NCBI RefSeq assembly: GCF_030283205.1
Contig: NZ_JASNWF010000003.1
Span: 62,001-126,000 of the forward strand
Direction of reading: 5' to 3'
Length of the DNA stretch: 64,000 nt
Source of the DNA: Actinomadura opuntiae
GTDB lineage: Bacteria > Actinomycetota > Actinomycetes > Streptosporangiales > Streptosporangiaceae
Below the pieces are notes generated by a model. The model saw only the letters and a list, made by a program, of their open reading frames with translations. It made no database searches and was not told the DNA's origin. Each line of letters starts with the position of its first letter. Position 1 is the stretch's first letter. A program made the position numbers and the translations under genes. Positions 44,320 to 52,599 of this stretch are shown in pieces.

Positions 44320-45804
44320 CTAGGAGGCCCGCCCGGCCTTCTCGTGCGGCGTGCGCGGGACGAGGCGCAGGGCGAGACCGGGGCAGATCGCGACGGCGCG
44401 CCGCGCGTCGGCCTCCAGCCGCGCCGGGATGGGCTCGGTGGGGATCACCGGGTAGTCGTACTCGTCCATCCGGACGGTGCCGCGCAGCACGTCGGCGCAC
44501 AGGCCGTGGCCGTCGCAGCGGCTCCAGTCGACCTCCAGCCGCAGCTCGGCCGCCTCGGCCGCGGCGGGCAGCACCCCGAGGACGGGCCGCCCGCAGCCGC
44601 CGTCGGCGGCGTGCCGGGCGATGTCGCCGGCGAAGACCTCCAGCGCGGACAGCACGAACCGGGCGGTGCCGTCGGGGTGCGCGCAGGCCCCGCGGCCGTT
44701 GACCATCCGGACGGCGCGGCGGGCGGCCTCGGCGGCGGACGCGACGCCCCGGCCGGCGGCGAGGTCGGCGAGCGCGCCGGCGATGTCGGGCAGCCCGAGC
44801 CGGCACGGCCCGCACTGCCCGGCCGACTCGGCGGCCAGGTACCCGGCGACGCGCGCGGCCTCGCCCAGCGGGCAGGTGCCGCGCCCGATCGGCATGACGA
44901 TCCCGGCGCCGAGCGCGCCGCCCGCCGCCGCGAGCCCGGCGCGCGACACCGCGGTGCGGGTCGCGACCTCGCCCTTCAGCCAGGCGCCGTGGTAGCCGCC
45001 GACCAGCACCCCCTCGCCCGCCCGCGCGCCGCACAGGTCGAGCAGGTGGCCGAGCGGCGCCCCGGCCGGCGTCTCCACCACGGCCGGGAAGCGCGCAGCA
45101 CCGGTCACGGTCAGCAGCACCGTGCCGGGCTCGTCCGGTGTCCCGATTTTGCGGTACCCGGCCGGGCCGAGCCCGGCGAGGACGGCGAGCTGCGCGTAGG
45201 TCTCGGCGTTGGACAGCAGGGTGGGCAGGCCGTCGACGCCGCTGGTCGAGGCGCGGCCCTTGCGGCCGGGCGGGATCGGGCGCTTGCCGTTGATCCCGCG
45301 CACCAGCGCGCCGCTCTCGCCGGTGACGAACCGCTCGGGCAGCACAGCGACGCGGGCCCGGCCGCCGAGGTCGCGTTCGGCGATCGCGTCCCGCACCGAC
45401 GTGGCGGCCGTCTCGTCGGTCACGGCGACGATGATCTCCAGCGAGCCGAGCGCGGTGGCGGCGAGCGCGGCGCCGTCCAGGATCAGGTGCGGGGCGCCCC
45501 GCAGCAGCGCCTTGTCCTTGGCGCTGCCGGGCTCGCCCTCGGTGCCGTTGACGACGACGATCGTCCGCTTGCCACGCCGCACGGCGCTGTCGGCGGTGGC
45601 CCGCACCTTGCGCGCGAACGGGAACGCGGCACCGCCGCGGCCGTGCAGCCGCCCCTCCTCGCACAGCGCGACGAGCTGGTCGGTGGTGAGGGGACGCGGG
45701 TGGGGATGCAGGGCGCGGTGGGCGTCCCAGTCGAGGCGTCCGCCGTCCGCGAGCCCTTTGGTGAGGCGGGGCGGGCCGATGTGCCGGATGGCGAGCGCGG
45801 TCAC
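44320..45804 (-). CDS. NuoF-like flavoprotein fused to a ferredoxin
   Basis: This 494-aa protein joins two redox domains. Residues ~40-400 match the NuoF/HoxF 51-kDa module: GLHGRGGAAFPFARK-like region, NGTEGEPGSAKDKALL, SNAETYAQLA, and a 4Fe-4S segment with CGPCRLG and ACAHPDG. Residues ~430-494 are a small ferredoxin with CDGHGLC and ICPGLAL, three Cys placed as in 3Fe-4S or P450-type ferredoxins. It starts with GTG after GGAGGA and overlaps the stop of the upstream membrane gene. Function is inferred to be electron transfer between NAD(P)H and the membrane partner or a P450. Confidence 0.8.
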   Translation of the reverse strand: MTALAIRHIGPPRLTKGLADGGRLDWDAHRALHPHPRPLTTDQLVALCEEGRLHGRGGAAFPFARKVRATADSAVRRGKRTIVVVNGTEGEPGSAKDKALLRGAPHLILDGAALAATALGSLEIIVAVTDETAATSVRDAIAERDLGGRARVAVLPERFVTGESGALVRGINGKRPIPPGRKGRASTSGVDGLPTLLSNAETYAQLAVLAGLGPAGYRKIGTPDEPGTVLLTVTGAARFPAVVETPAGAPLGHLLDLCGARAGEGVLVGGYHGAWLKGEVATRTAVSRAGLAAAGGALGAGIVMPIGRGTCPLGEAARVAGYLAAESAGQCGPCRLGLPDIAGALADLAAGRGVASAAEAARRAVRMVNGRGACAHPDGTARFVLSALEVFAGDIARHAADGGCGRPVLGVLPAAAEAAELRLEVDWSRCDGHGLCADVLRGTVRMDEYDYPVIPTEPIPARLEADARRAVAICPGLALRLVPRTPHEKAGRAS

Positions 45805-46583
45805 GGCGTCCTCCTCTCCCGGGGCCGCAGGACGGGCCGGGCGGCGAGCGCGAGCACGACTGCGGCCACGCACAGCAGGTAACCCGCCGTCACCCACACG
45901 GCGGGAGCGCGGCCGGAGGTCAGACCGTGCCAGATCCCGAGCGGCCACGCCGCGTACGCGGTGAGATGCGTGGCCCGCCAGGCCCACGGGTGCCTGGTGC
46001 CGGCGAAACGGCCGCGCGCGATGCCGCCTGCCACGGCGAGGAGAAGCAGGTAGAAGGCGATGACGCCGATGTCGTAGTCGGCGGCGTGCCGGCCGGGCAG
46101 CGGCAGGAGCGCTTGGGCGATCCCGACCCGGTGCTCGGCGAGCTGCGAGGCGATGTGGACGGCCAGCATGGCCACGGCGAGGAACGCGGTGGCCCGGTGC
46201 ACCGCCTGGGCCCGCAGCCGCTGCCGGGACGCGAGGATGGCGCGGTCGGTGGCCAGCAGCCCGATCATGACCGTCAGCGACAACGCGACCAGTGCGAAGA
46301 CCCCGCAGTAGAAGTCGAGGAACCGGCCGACCGGGCGCAGTACGGGCGACAGCTCTCCGGTCGCGGCGGCGAGGCCGAGGAGGACGCCGGCCGCGACGGC
46401 CGCGGCCGCCCACGCGGCGATGCGGCCCCGGCGTGCGCCGCCCCGCCCCTGCCGCGGCGGTGCGACAGCGGGAGCCGATACGGGCCGGGGGCGGGCGCCC
46501 GGCCCGGCGAGGAACGCGCCGGTCAGCTCGTGGGCGGGGCCGCGGCGCTGCGCGCCCCCTGGCGGCGGACCCTCAGGAGCCAT
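45801..46583 (-). CDS. Ferric-reductase-like/cytochrome b-type membrane protein
   Basis: This 260-aa protein has a disordered N-terminus (~60 residues) then six membrane helices. His residues sit in helices at AVHRATAFLAVAMLAVHIAS and WRATHLTAYAAWPLGIWHG, two pairs in suitable positions for b-haem ligation, like ferric-reductase transmembrane domains. It is translationally coupled (GTGA) to the NuoF-ferredoxin fusion, which suggests that the pair forms a membrane electron-transfer module. GGGGGT precedes the ATG at 46583. Confidence 0.75.
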   Translation of the reverse strand: MAPEGPPPGGAQRRGPAHELTGAFLAGPGARPRPVSAPAVAPPRQGRGGARRGRIAAWAAAAVAAGVLLGLAAATGELSPVLRPVGRFLDFYCGVFALVALSLTVMIGLLATDRAILASRQRLRAQAVHRATAFLAVAMLAVHIASQLAEHRVGIAQALLPLPGRHAADYDIGVIAFYLLLLAVAGGIARGRFAGTRHPWAWRATHLTAYAAWPLGIWHGLTSGRAPAVWVTAGYLLCVAAVVLALAARPVLRPRERRTP

Positions 46584-46746
46584 GACGGCACCCCCTGCCT
46601 TTCGCGTCGTCCGGGGAAATCCCCCGGTCACTACGACGCGTGCTCGCCTCATACCGGTTCGGTGACACGACCGTCCCCCGTCCCCCGCCGCTATCCCGAA
46701 TGGTGGCAGGTCAGGACGGTTTCACGAGGTTCGCGACCGGAACCGG

Positions 46747-46773
46747 CCGCGCCCGGCGGCGCGCCGGGCGCGG
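46747..46773 (-). terminator. 12-bp perfect stem hairpin
   Basis: CCGCGCCCGGCG and its exact complement flank a 3-nt loop, 8 nt beyond the stop of the SDR gene on the minus strand. It lies in the gap before the ferric-reductase-like gene cluster. Position and stem strength suit an intrinsic-type terminator without a T-tract. Confidence 0.65.
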
Positions 46774-46781
46774 AGGCGGGG

Positions 46782-47690
46782 TCAGCCCGCGCCGTAGACG
46801 GGCTCCGGTGCCGGGGCCTTCGCGAGCAGGCCGGCGACGACCTCGCCGACCTCCGCCGGGTCCCAGCGGGCGCCCTTGTCGGCGGTGGGGCCGTGCCGGA
46901 AGGCGTCCATCACGCAGATCTTGCCGCCCTCGGCCTCGAAGACCCGGCCGGTGACGTCCTTGGACCGGGCGGAGCCGAGCCAGACGACCAGCGGCGATAC
47001 GTTCTCCGGCGCCATCGCGTCGAACTCGCCCTCGGCGGGCGCGGCCATCGTCTGCGCGAAGACCTCCTCGGTCATCCGGGTGCGGGCGGCGGGCGCGATG
47101 GCGTTGACGTTCACCCCGTACCGGCCGAGCTCGGCGGAGGCGACCAGCGTGAGCCCGACGATGCCGGCCTTCGCGGCCGAGTAGTTGCCCTGGCCGACGC
47201 TGCCGAGCAGCCCGGCGCCGGACGAGGTGTTGATCACGCGGGCGTCCACCGGGCGGCCCGCCTTGCTCTCGGCCCGCCAGTACTGCCCGGCGTGCTTGAG
47301 CGGCAGGAAGTGGCCCTTGAGGTGGACGCGCATCACCGCGTCCCACTCGTCCTCGGACAGGTTGATCAGCATCCGGTCGCGTAGGAACCCGGCGTTGTTG
47401 ACCAGGGTGTCGAGGCGGCCGAAGGTGTCCACGGCGGTGGCGACGAGGGCGGCTGCACCGGCGTCGGTGGCGATGTCGTCGGTGTTGGCGACGGCGCGCC
47501 CGCCGAGCGCCTCGATCTCCTTGACGACGTCCTGGGCGGGGCCGCCGGAGGCGTCGCCGGTGCCGTCGCGGGCCACGCCCAGGTCGTTCACCACGACCAG
47601 GGCGCCCTGCCGGGCGAACTCCAGCGCATGCGCGCGGCCGAGCCCTCGCCCGGCGCCGGTGACGGCGACCACGCGGTCCTTGCAGATCAT
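46782..47690 (-). CDS. SDR oxidoreductase, Rv3548c-like, steroid ring degradation locus
   Basis: This 302-aa classical-type SDR has the cofactor motif TGAGRGLGRAHALE at 10-25. Also visible are the NNAG motif in DTLVNNAGFL, a Ser in NTSSGAGLLG, and the catalytic YxxxK in NYSAAKAGIVG. The extended C-terminus makes it longer than a usual SDR, which matches the M. tuberculosis Rv3548c product. Its start overlaps the stop of the next upstream SDR gene (ATGA). In the KstR2 regulon these SDRs are thought to act in steroid C/D ring catabolism. The precise step is not established here. Confidence 0.82.
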   Translation of the reverse strand: MICKDRVVAVTGAGRGLGRAHALEFARQGALVVVNDLGVARDGTGDASGGPAQDVVKEIEALGGRAVANTDDIATDAGAAALVATAVDTFGRLDTLVNNAGFLRDRMLINLSEDEWDAVMRVHLKGHFLPLKHAGQYWRAESKAGRPVDARVINTSSGAGLLGSVGQGNYSAAKAGIVGLTLVASAELGRYGVNVNAIAPAARTRMTEEVFAQTMAAPAEGEFDAMAPENVSPLVVWLGSARSKDVTGRVFEAEGGKICVMDAFRHGPTADKGARWDPAEVGEVVAGLLAKAPAPEPVYGAG

Positions 47691-48454
47691 CGCGTCTCCT
47701 CCTTGTTCGCGGTGGCGGCGTCCAGGAACGCGGGCCGCTCTCCCCCGCCGTGCATCAGCAGCTGCGTCCCGGTGATGTAGGACGCCAGGTCGGAGGCGAG
47801 GTACACGCAGGCCGCGCCGACCTCGAACGGGTCGCCGAGACGGCCCATCGGGACGGTCCGCGCGACGGCCTCCACGCCCGCCTCGTCGCCGTAGTGCAGG
47901 TGCGCCAGCTCGGTGCGGATCATGCCGAGGATCAGCGTGTTGACCCGTACCCGCGGCGCCCACTCGACGGCCAGCGACTGGGTCAGGCTGTGCAGACCGG
48001 CCTTGGCGGCGCCGTAGGGCGCGGTCCCCGGCGACGGCCGCACCCCGCTGACGCTGCCGATGTTGATCACCGAGCCGCCGTCCGGCATCAGCGGGCGCAG
48101 CGCCCGCGCCATGATCAGCGGCGCGGTCAGGTTCAGTTCCAGGATCTTCAGATGGGTGCGCAGCGGACCCTCGGTGAGCGGCAGGAACGGCCCGCCGCCC
48201 GCGTTGTTGACCAGCACGTCCACCCGGTCGAGGCCGGCGGCGAAGGCCTCGGCGGCGTCGCCGTCGCGCACGTCCAGCGAGGCGAACGACGCCGTGCGGC
48301 CGCCGCCCTCGGGCAGCGCCTCCGGCTCGCGCCGGGCCACCGCGACCACGTCGGCGCCCGCCTCCAGGAAGGCGCGGCTGATTCCCGCGCCGACACCGCG
48401 CACGCCCCCGGTGACCACGACGGTCCTCCCCGCCAGGTCCAGCGTCAGTGACAT
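47687..48454 (-). CDS. SDR oxidoreductase, Rv3549c-like
   Basis: This 255-aa SDR contains TGGVRGVGAGISRAF near 16, VLVNNAGGGPF near 80, a Ser in INIGSVSG near 127 and the catalytic YGAAKAG near 140, and ends with the tetramer C-terminal GGGERPAF. It is the first gene of the leftward arm and is coupled to the next SDR gene. It sits back to back with echA20 over a 64-bp promoter region containing a KstR2-like palindrome. GGAGGAGG precedes the ATG. Position, size and synteny match Rv3549c. Confidence 0.82.
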   Translation of the reverse strand: MSLTLDLAGRTVVVTGGVRGVGAGISRAFLEAGADVVAVARREPEALPEGGGRTASFASLDVRDGDAAEAFAAGLDRVDVLVNNAGGGPFLPLTEGPLRTHLKILELNLTAPLIMARALRPLMPDGGSVINIGSVSGVRPSPGTAPYGAAKAGLHSLTQSLAVEWAPRVRVNTLILGMIRTELAHLHYGDEAGVEAVARTVPMGRLGDPFEVGAACVYLASDLASYITGTQLLMHGGGERPAFLDAATANKEETR

Positions 48455-48491
48455 CCCGCCTCCTCCGAGACCCTCTGCTACGGTCTGTTCT

Positions 48492-48505
48492 AACAAATGT
48501 TTGGT
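48492..48505. promoter_or_regulatory. KstR2-like operator between the two arms
   Basis: AACAAATGTTTGGT fits the 14-bp KstR2 consensus AnCAAGnnCTTGnT in all but two fixed positions, and those two changes (G to A, C to T) are complementary, so symmetry is kept. It lies between the SDR start at 48454 and the echA20 start at 48519. KstR2 represses steroid C/D ring genes in mycobacteria and rhodococci. Confidence 0.5.
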
Positions 48506-48518
48506 GGAAAGGTAGCGC

Positions 48519-49265
48519 ATGGGAGTCTCCACCACGACCCTGGACGGGGTCGCCGAGATCGTCGTGGACGCGCCGCCGGTCAACGCCCTGACCGTCGCGG
48601 GCTGGTTCGAGCTGGCCGGCGCGGTGCTCGCGGCCGGCCGCGACCCGCAGGTCGGCGCCGTCGTGCTCCGGGCCGAGGGCCGGGGCTTCAACGCGGGCGT
48701 CGACATCAAGGAGATGCAGCGCAGCGAGGGCCACACCGCGCTGGTGGGGGCCAACCGGGGCTGCTTCGCGGCGTTCGCCGCCGTCTACGAGTGCGAGGTC
48801 CCGGTCGTCGCGGCCGTGCACGGCTTCTGCCTGGGCGGCGGGATCGGCCTGGTCGGCAACGCCGACGTCGTCGTGGCGTCCGACGACGCCTTCTTCGGCC
48901 TGCCCGAGGTCGACCGGGGCGCGCTCGGCGCCGCGACGCACCTGGCCCGGCTCGTCCCGCAGCACCTGATGCGCGCGATGGTCTACACGTGCCGCAACGT
49001 CACCGCCGCCGAGCTGCACCACCACGGCTCGGTGCTGGAGGTCGTCCCGAAGGACGAACTGCGCGCCAAGGCGATGGAGGTCGCCGGGAACATCGCGGCC
49101 AAGGACAAGTACGTGATCCGGCGCGCGAAGGAGTCGCTGAACGGCATCGACCCGATCGACGTTCGCCGCAGCTACCGCTACGAGCAGGGCTTCACGTTCG
49201 AGCTGAATCTCATGGGCGCGGGCGACGAGCACCGCGACGCCTTCGTGGCCAAGGGGGCGAAGTGA
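48519..49265 (+). CDS. echA20: EchA20-type enoyl-CoA hydratase-family ring-cleaving hydrolase
   Basis: This 248-aa crotonase-fold protein has the oxyanion segments GRGFNAGVDIKEMQR near 61 and GFCLGGGIGLVGNADVVVA near 105, and the RRAKESLNGIDPID end. It is the first of a four-gene run matching M. tuberculosis Rv3550-Rv3553. EchA20 opens steroid ring D of 5-OH-HIC-CoA-derived HIEC-CoA in cholesterol degradation, and I infer the same here from synteny and sequence. The stop overlaps the ipdA start (GTGA). Confidence 0.85.
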   Translation: MGVSTTTLDGVAEIVVDAPPVNALTVAGWFELAGAVLAAGRDPQVGAVVLRAEGRGFNAGVDIKEMQRSEGHTALVGANRGCFAAFAAVYECEVPVVAAVHGFCLGGGIGLVGNADVVVASDDAFFGLPEVDRGALGAATHLARLVPQHLMRAMVYTCRNVTAAELHHHGSVLEVVPKDELRAKAMEVAGNIAAKDKYVIRRAKESLNGIDPIDVRRSYRYEQGFTFELNLMGAGDEHRDAFVAKGAK

Positions 49266-50122
49266 GCAAGGTACTGACCATCGACGAGATCGTCGGGTCG
49301 CTGGAGAGCGGCATGACGGTCGGGATCGGCGGCTGGGGCTCGCGGCGCAAGCCAATGGCCCTGGTCCGGGCGCTGTGCCGCTCCGACGTCACCGACCTGA
49401 CCGTGGTGACCTACGGCGGGCCGGACGTCGGGCTGCTGTGCGCGGCGGGCAAGGTCCGCCGGCTCGTCACCGCGTTCGTGACCATGGACTCGATCCCGCT
49501 GGAGCCGCACTTCCGGCGGGCGCGCCAGTCCGGGTCGATCGAGCTGACCGAGTACGACGAGGGCATGTTCATGTTCGGGCTGTACGCGGCGGCGCACCGG
49601 CTGCCGTTCCTGCCCACGCCGGTCGGGCTCGGCTCGGACGTGATGCGCGTCAACCCGGAGCTGAAGACGATCCGGTCGCCGTACGAGGACGGCCGCGAGC
49701 TCGTCGCCGTCCCGGCCCTGACGATGGACGTGTCGCTCATCCACATGAACCGGGCGGACGCGCGCGGCAACGCGCAGTACCTCGGCGCCGACCCGTACAT
49801 GGACGACCTGTTCGCCAAGGCCGCGGACCGCACCTACATCTCCTGCGAGCGGCTGGTGGACACCGCCGACTTCGCCAAGGAGGGCCCGCCGCAGTCGATG
49901 CTGATCAGCCGGGCGCAGGTGACAGGCGTCGTCGAGACGCCGAACGGCGCGCACTTCACCGACTGCGAGCCCGACCACCGCCGCGACGAGGCGTTCCAGA
50001 AGCTGTACGCGAAGTCGGCCGGCGACCCGGAGGCGTGGGCGGCGTTCCGCGACCGGTTCCTGTCCGGCGACGAGGCCGCCTATCAGGACGCCGTCCGGAC
50101 CTGGCAGGAGGAATCCCGATGA
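49262..50122 (+). CDS. ipdA: IpdA, alpha subunit of COCHEA-CoA hydrolase
   Basis: This 286-aa protein has the class I CoA-transferase alpha-subunit fold: KVLTIDEIVGSLESGMTVGI, GGWGSRRKPMALVRAL near 20, VVTYGGPDVGLLCAAGKV near 48, and a late HMNRADARGNAQYLG. IpdAB, with IpdB below, hydrolyses the last ring of the steroid nucleus (COCHEA-CoA) in M. tuberculosis and Rhodococcus. The start GTG overlaps the echA20 stop; the stop overlaps the ipdB start. GGA-type ribosome site is provided by coupling. Confidence 0.92.
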   Translation: MSKVLTIDEIVGSLESGMTVGIGGWGSRRKPMALVRALCRSDVTDLTVVTYGGPDVGLLCAAGKVRRLVTAFVTMDSIPLEPHFRRARQSGSIELTEYDEGMFMFGLYAAAHRLPFLPTPVGLGSDVMRVNPELKTIRSPYEDGRELVAVPALTMDVSLIHMNRADARGNAQYLGADPYMDDLFAKAADRTYISCERLVDTADFAKEGPPQSMLISRAQVTGVVETPNGAHFTDCEPDHRRDEAFQKLYAKSAGDPEAWAAFRDRFLSGDEAAYQDAVRTWQEESR

Positions 50123-50850
50123 GCGATGTGACGAGGGCCGAGGTCTGCGCGGTCGCCTGCGCGGAGCTTTTCCGGGGCGACGGCGAGATCGTCGCGGCGG
50201 CGGTCGCCGGGTTCGTGCCGATGCTGGGCTCCCGGCTGGCGCGGGCCACGTTCGAGCCGGACCTGCTGACGACCGACGGCGGGCCGACGCTGAGTGCCGA
50301 GCCCGTCCCGCTGGGCCGCACGGCCGAGGTGGCGGAGGGCTGGCTGCCGTTCCGCGACCATCTGTGGCTGGTGCTGAACGCGCGGCGGCACGTGGTGATG
50401 GGTCCGTCGCAGATCGACCGGTACGGCAACACCAACATCTCCTGCATCGGCGACTGGGAGCAGCCGACGCGGCAGCTCCTCGGGTCGCGCGGCGGGCCCG
50501 GCAACACGCTGCTGAACCCGACGAGCTACTGGGTGCCGAAGCACTCGACGCGGGTGTTCACCGACAAGGTCGACTTCGTCAGCGGCGTCGGCTGGGACCG
50601 GGGCGCGCACGAGATCCGCGCCGTGGTCAGCAATCTGGCGGTCCTCGACTTCGACACCCCCGACCACCGGATGCGGCTGCGCTCGGTGCATCCGGGTGTC
50701 ACGGCCGACGACGTCGTGTCCGCGACCGGATTCGAGCTGGTCGTCCCGGACGAGGTGCCGCAGACGCGCCTCCCCGACGCCGAGGAACTGCGGGTCATGC
50801 GCGACGTGCTCGACCCTAAGGGCCTTCGCGAGCGAGAGGTCCCGGCCTGA
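50119..50850 (+). CDS. ipdB: IpdB, beta subunit of COCHEA-CoA hydrolase
   Basis: This 243-aa partner of IpdA has the beta-subunit CoA-transferase fold: TRAEVCAVACAELFRGDGEI, GFVPMLGSRLARATFEPDLL, VMGPSQIDRYGNTNISCIGDW and RGGPGNTLLNPTSYWVPKHS. The beta-subunit GPSQIDRYGNTN block is diagnostic. GGAGGA lies before ATG 50119, which overlaps the ipdA stop. The stop overlaps the ipdC start by one base (TGATG). Role as for IpdA. Confidence 0.92.
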   Translation: MSDVTRAEVCAVACAELFRGDGEIVAAAVAGFVPMLGSRLARATFEPDLLTTDGGPTLSAEPVPLGRTAEVAEGWLPFRDHLWLVLNARRHVVMGPSQIDRYGNTNISCIGDWEQPTRQLLGSRGGPGNTLLNPTSYWVPKHSTRVFTDKVDFVSGVGWDRGAHEIRAVVSNLAVLDFDTPDHRMRLRSVHPGVTADDVVSATGFELVVPDEVPQTRLPDAEELRVMRDVLDPKGLREREVPA

Positions 50851-51911
50851 TGGAGCAGCTGCTCGACACCCCGCTGACCCGGCTGACGGGCGTGCGGCAC
50901 CCGGTCGTCCAGACGGGCATGGGCTGGGTGGCCGGGCCGCGCCTGGTCACCGCAGTGGCGAACGCGGGCGGCCTCGGGATCCTGGCGTCGGCGACGATGA
51001 CGCTCGACCAGCTCGCGGACGCGATCCACGAGGTCAAGGACCGCACGGACGCGCCGTTCGGCGTCAACCTGCGGGCCGACGCAGGCGACGCGGGCGACCG
51101 CATCGACCTCCTGATCAAGGAGGGGGTGAAGGTCGCCTCGTTCGCGCTGGCGCCGAAGAAGGAGCTGATCGTCAAGCTCAAGGACGCGGGCCTCGTCGTG
51201 ATCCCGTCGGTGGGCGCGCGGCGGCACGCGGAGAAGGTCGCGGGCTGGGGCGCGGACGCGGTGCTGGTTCAGGGCGGCGAGGGCGGCGGGCACACCGGCG
51301 CCGTCGCCACCACGCTGCTGCTCCCGCAGGTCGTCGACGCGGTGGACATCCCGGTGATCGCGGCCGGCGGCTTCTTCGACGGGCGCGGCCTGGCCGCAGC
51401 GCTGTCCTACGGGGCGGCGGGCGTGGCGATGGGCACCCGGTTCCTGCTGACCTCCGACAGCTCGGTGCCGGACGCGGTCAAGCAGGTGTACCTCAAGACC
51501 GGCGAGACGATCGTGACCCGCCAGGTCGACGGGATGCCGCACCGGGTGCTGCGCAGCGAGCTGGTCGACGAGCTGGAGTCGTCCGGCCGGGTCAGCGGCC
51601 TGGTCCGGGCGCTGCGCAACGGCGCCCGGTTCAAGAAGCTCTCCGGCATGTCGTGGCGCGCGATGATCGCCGACGGGAAGGCGATGAAGCACGGCAAGGA
51701 CCTGTCCTGGTCGCAGGTCCTCATGGCCGCCAACACCCCGATGCTGCTCAAGGCGGCGATGGTGGACGGCCGTCCCGATCTCGGCGTGATGGCGTCGGGC
51801 CAGGTCGTCGGCGTCATCGACGACCTGCCGAGTTGCGCGCAGCTGATCGACGGGATCGTCGAGCAGGCCGTGCAGGCGATCGCCGGGCAGCAGGCGCTGC
51901 TGGTGCGCTAG
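50850..51911 (+). CDS. ipdC: IpdC, nitronate-monooxygenase-fold steroid ring reductase
   Basis: This 353-aa FMN-binding TIM-barrel protein belongs to the 2-nitropropane dioxygenase/NMO fold. Landmarks are HPVVQTGMGWVAGPRLVTAV near 22, ANAGGLGILASATMT, VQGGEGGGHTGAVATTLLLP near 140 and AAGGFFDGRGLAAALSYGAA with MGTRFLLT near 185. IpdC acts on 5-OH-HIC-CoA in the cholesterol pathway. It completes the echA20-ipdABC run and ends, tail to tail, sharing the 4-bp CTAG with the convergent TetR gene. Confidence 0.9.
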   Translation: MEQLLDTPLTRLTGVRHPVVQTGMGWVAGPRLVTAVANAGGLGILASATMTLDQLADAIHEVKDRTDAPFGVNLRADAGDAGDRIDLLIKEGVKVASFALAPKKELIVKLKDAGLVVIPSVGARRHAEKVAGWGADAVLVQGGEGGGHTGAVATTLLLPQVVDAVDIPVIAAGGFFDGRGLAAALSYGAAGVAMGTRFLLTSDSSVPDAVKQVYLKTGETIVTRQVDGMPHRVLRSELVDELESSGRVSGLVRALRNGARFKKLSGMSWRAMIADGKAMKHGKDLSWSQVLMAANTPMLLKAAMVDGRPDLGVMASGQVVGVIDDLPSCAQLIDGIVEQAVQAIAGQQALLVR

Positions 51912-52531
51912 CCCGCGCCGTTCCCTCCGAGGCCGCGCAGCACGGCCGCCAGTCCCCCGCGGAACTCCTCGTCGGGGCCGATGTGGCGGGCGTGCCGCGC
52001 GGTCTCGGCCATGTTCGGGAACTCGTCTTCGGGGAGCGCGGCGATGGCGAGGGTCCCCTCGCCCTCCAGCGGGCCCAGGTGCTCCAGCTGGATCGCGCCG
52101 ATGATGTAGGCGATCACCGCCCGCAACGCGATGGCCGCCCGCGGCCCGGTGATGCCGGCCTCCGCGAGGATGCCCGCGACGGTCTCCCCCCAGCACAGCG
52201 ACCCCCGCGAGTCGTGCCGGTGCGTGAGCGTCAGCGGCATGATCGCCGCGTGCGCGACGAACGCGTCCCGCAGGCGCAGGGCCATCGTCTCGATCCTGGC
52301 GTCCCACGGCCCGGCGGGCGGCGGCGCGGGGTCGACCTCCGCGTACACGAGGTCGACGACGAGGCCCTCCAGTTCCTCGCGGTCGCGCACGTAGCGGTAC
52401 AGCGCCATGGTGCTGAGTTTCAGCTCCTTGGCGACGGCGCGCATGGACAGCCCGGCGAGGCCGTCCCGGTCGATGACGGCGAGCGCCGCCGCGGCGACCT
52501 GGTCCTGGGTGAGAGAGCGGGGTCGAGGCAT
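51908..52531 (-). CDS. TetR-family regulator
   Basis: This 207-aa repressor has the HTH LSMRAVAKELKLSTMALYRY near 28 and the TetR-class C-terminal domain (VAGILAEAGITGPRAAIALR, IIGAIQLEHLGPLEG). The C-terminal part looks like that of TetR-class sensors of small hydrophobic drugs rather than KstR2. It is convergent with ipdC (4-bp overlap). Divergent from the peroxiredoxin-like/methyltransferase pair over a 68-bp region containing a striking operator array, so it probably controls them and itself. Confidence 0.88.
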   Translation of the reverse strand: MPRPRSLTQDQVAAAALAVIDRDGLAGLSMRAVAKELKLSTMALYRYVRDREELEGLVVDLVYAEVDPAPPPAGPWDARIETMALRLRDAFVAHAAIMPLTLTHRHDSRGSLCWGETVAGILAEAGITGPRAAIALRAVIAYIIGAIQLEHLGPLEGEGTLAIAALPEDEFPNMAETARHARHIGPDEEFRGGLAAVLRGLGGNGAG

Positions 52532-52536
52532 GGCGC

Positions 52537-52584
52537 TTGACAGCGTACGACATACGCCTACCATCGTAGGTGTACGCCATACGC
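52537..52584. promoter_or_regulatory. Operator array and promoter between TetR and redoxin genes
   Basis: TTGACA (52537-52542) and TACCAT (52559-52564), 16 bp apart, form a promoter for the rightward genes. Overlapping them are GTACGACATACGC (52545) and GTACGCCATACGC (52572), direct repeats 27 bp apart. Between the repeats is the inverted repeat CCTAC-CATC-GTAGG (52557-52570). Confidence 0.6.
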
Positions 52585-52599
52585 TTAAGGAGCGACGCC

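Noticed and set aside
41036..45664. Very long minus-strand frame (>1500 codons) overlapping hrpA and the NuoF-like gene
   Set aside because: Its product is Arg/Ala/Pro low-complexity, and it overlaps two recognisable enzymes in another frame.
51908..52531. TetR gene next to ipdC considered as KstR2
   Set aside because: Its C-terminal domain resembles TetR-class drug sensors, and its own promoter contains unrelated GTACG/CATACGC repeats rather than the KstR2 dyad.
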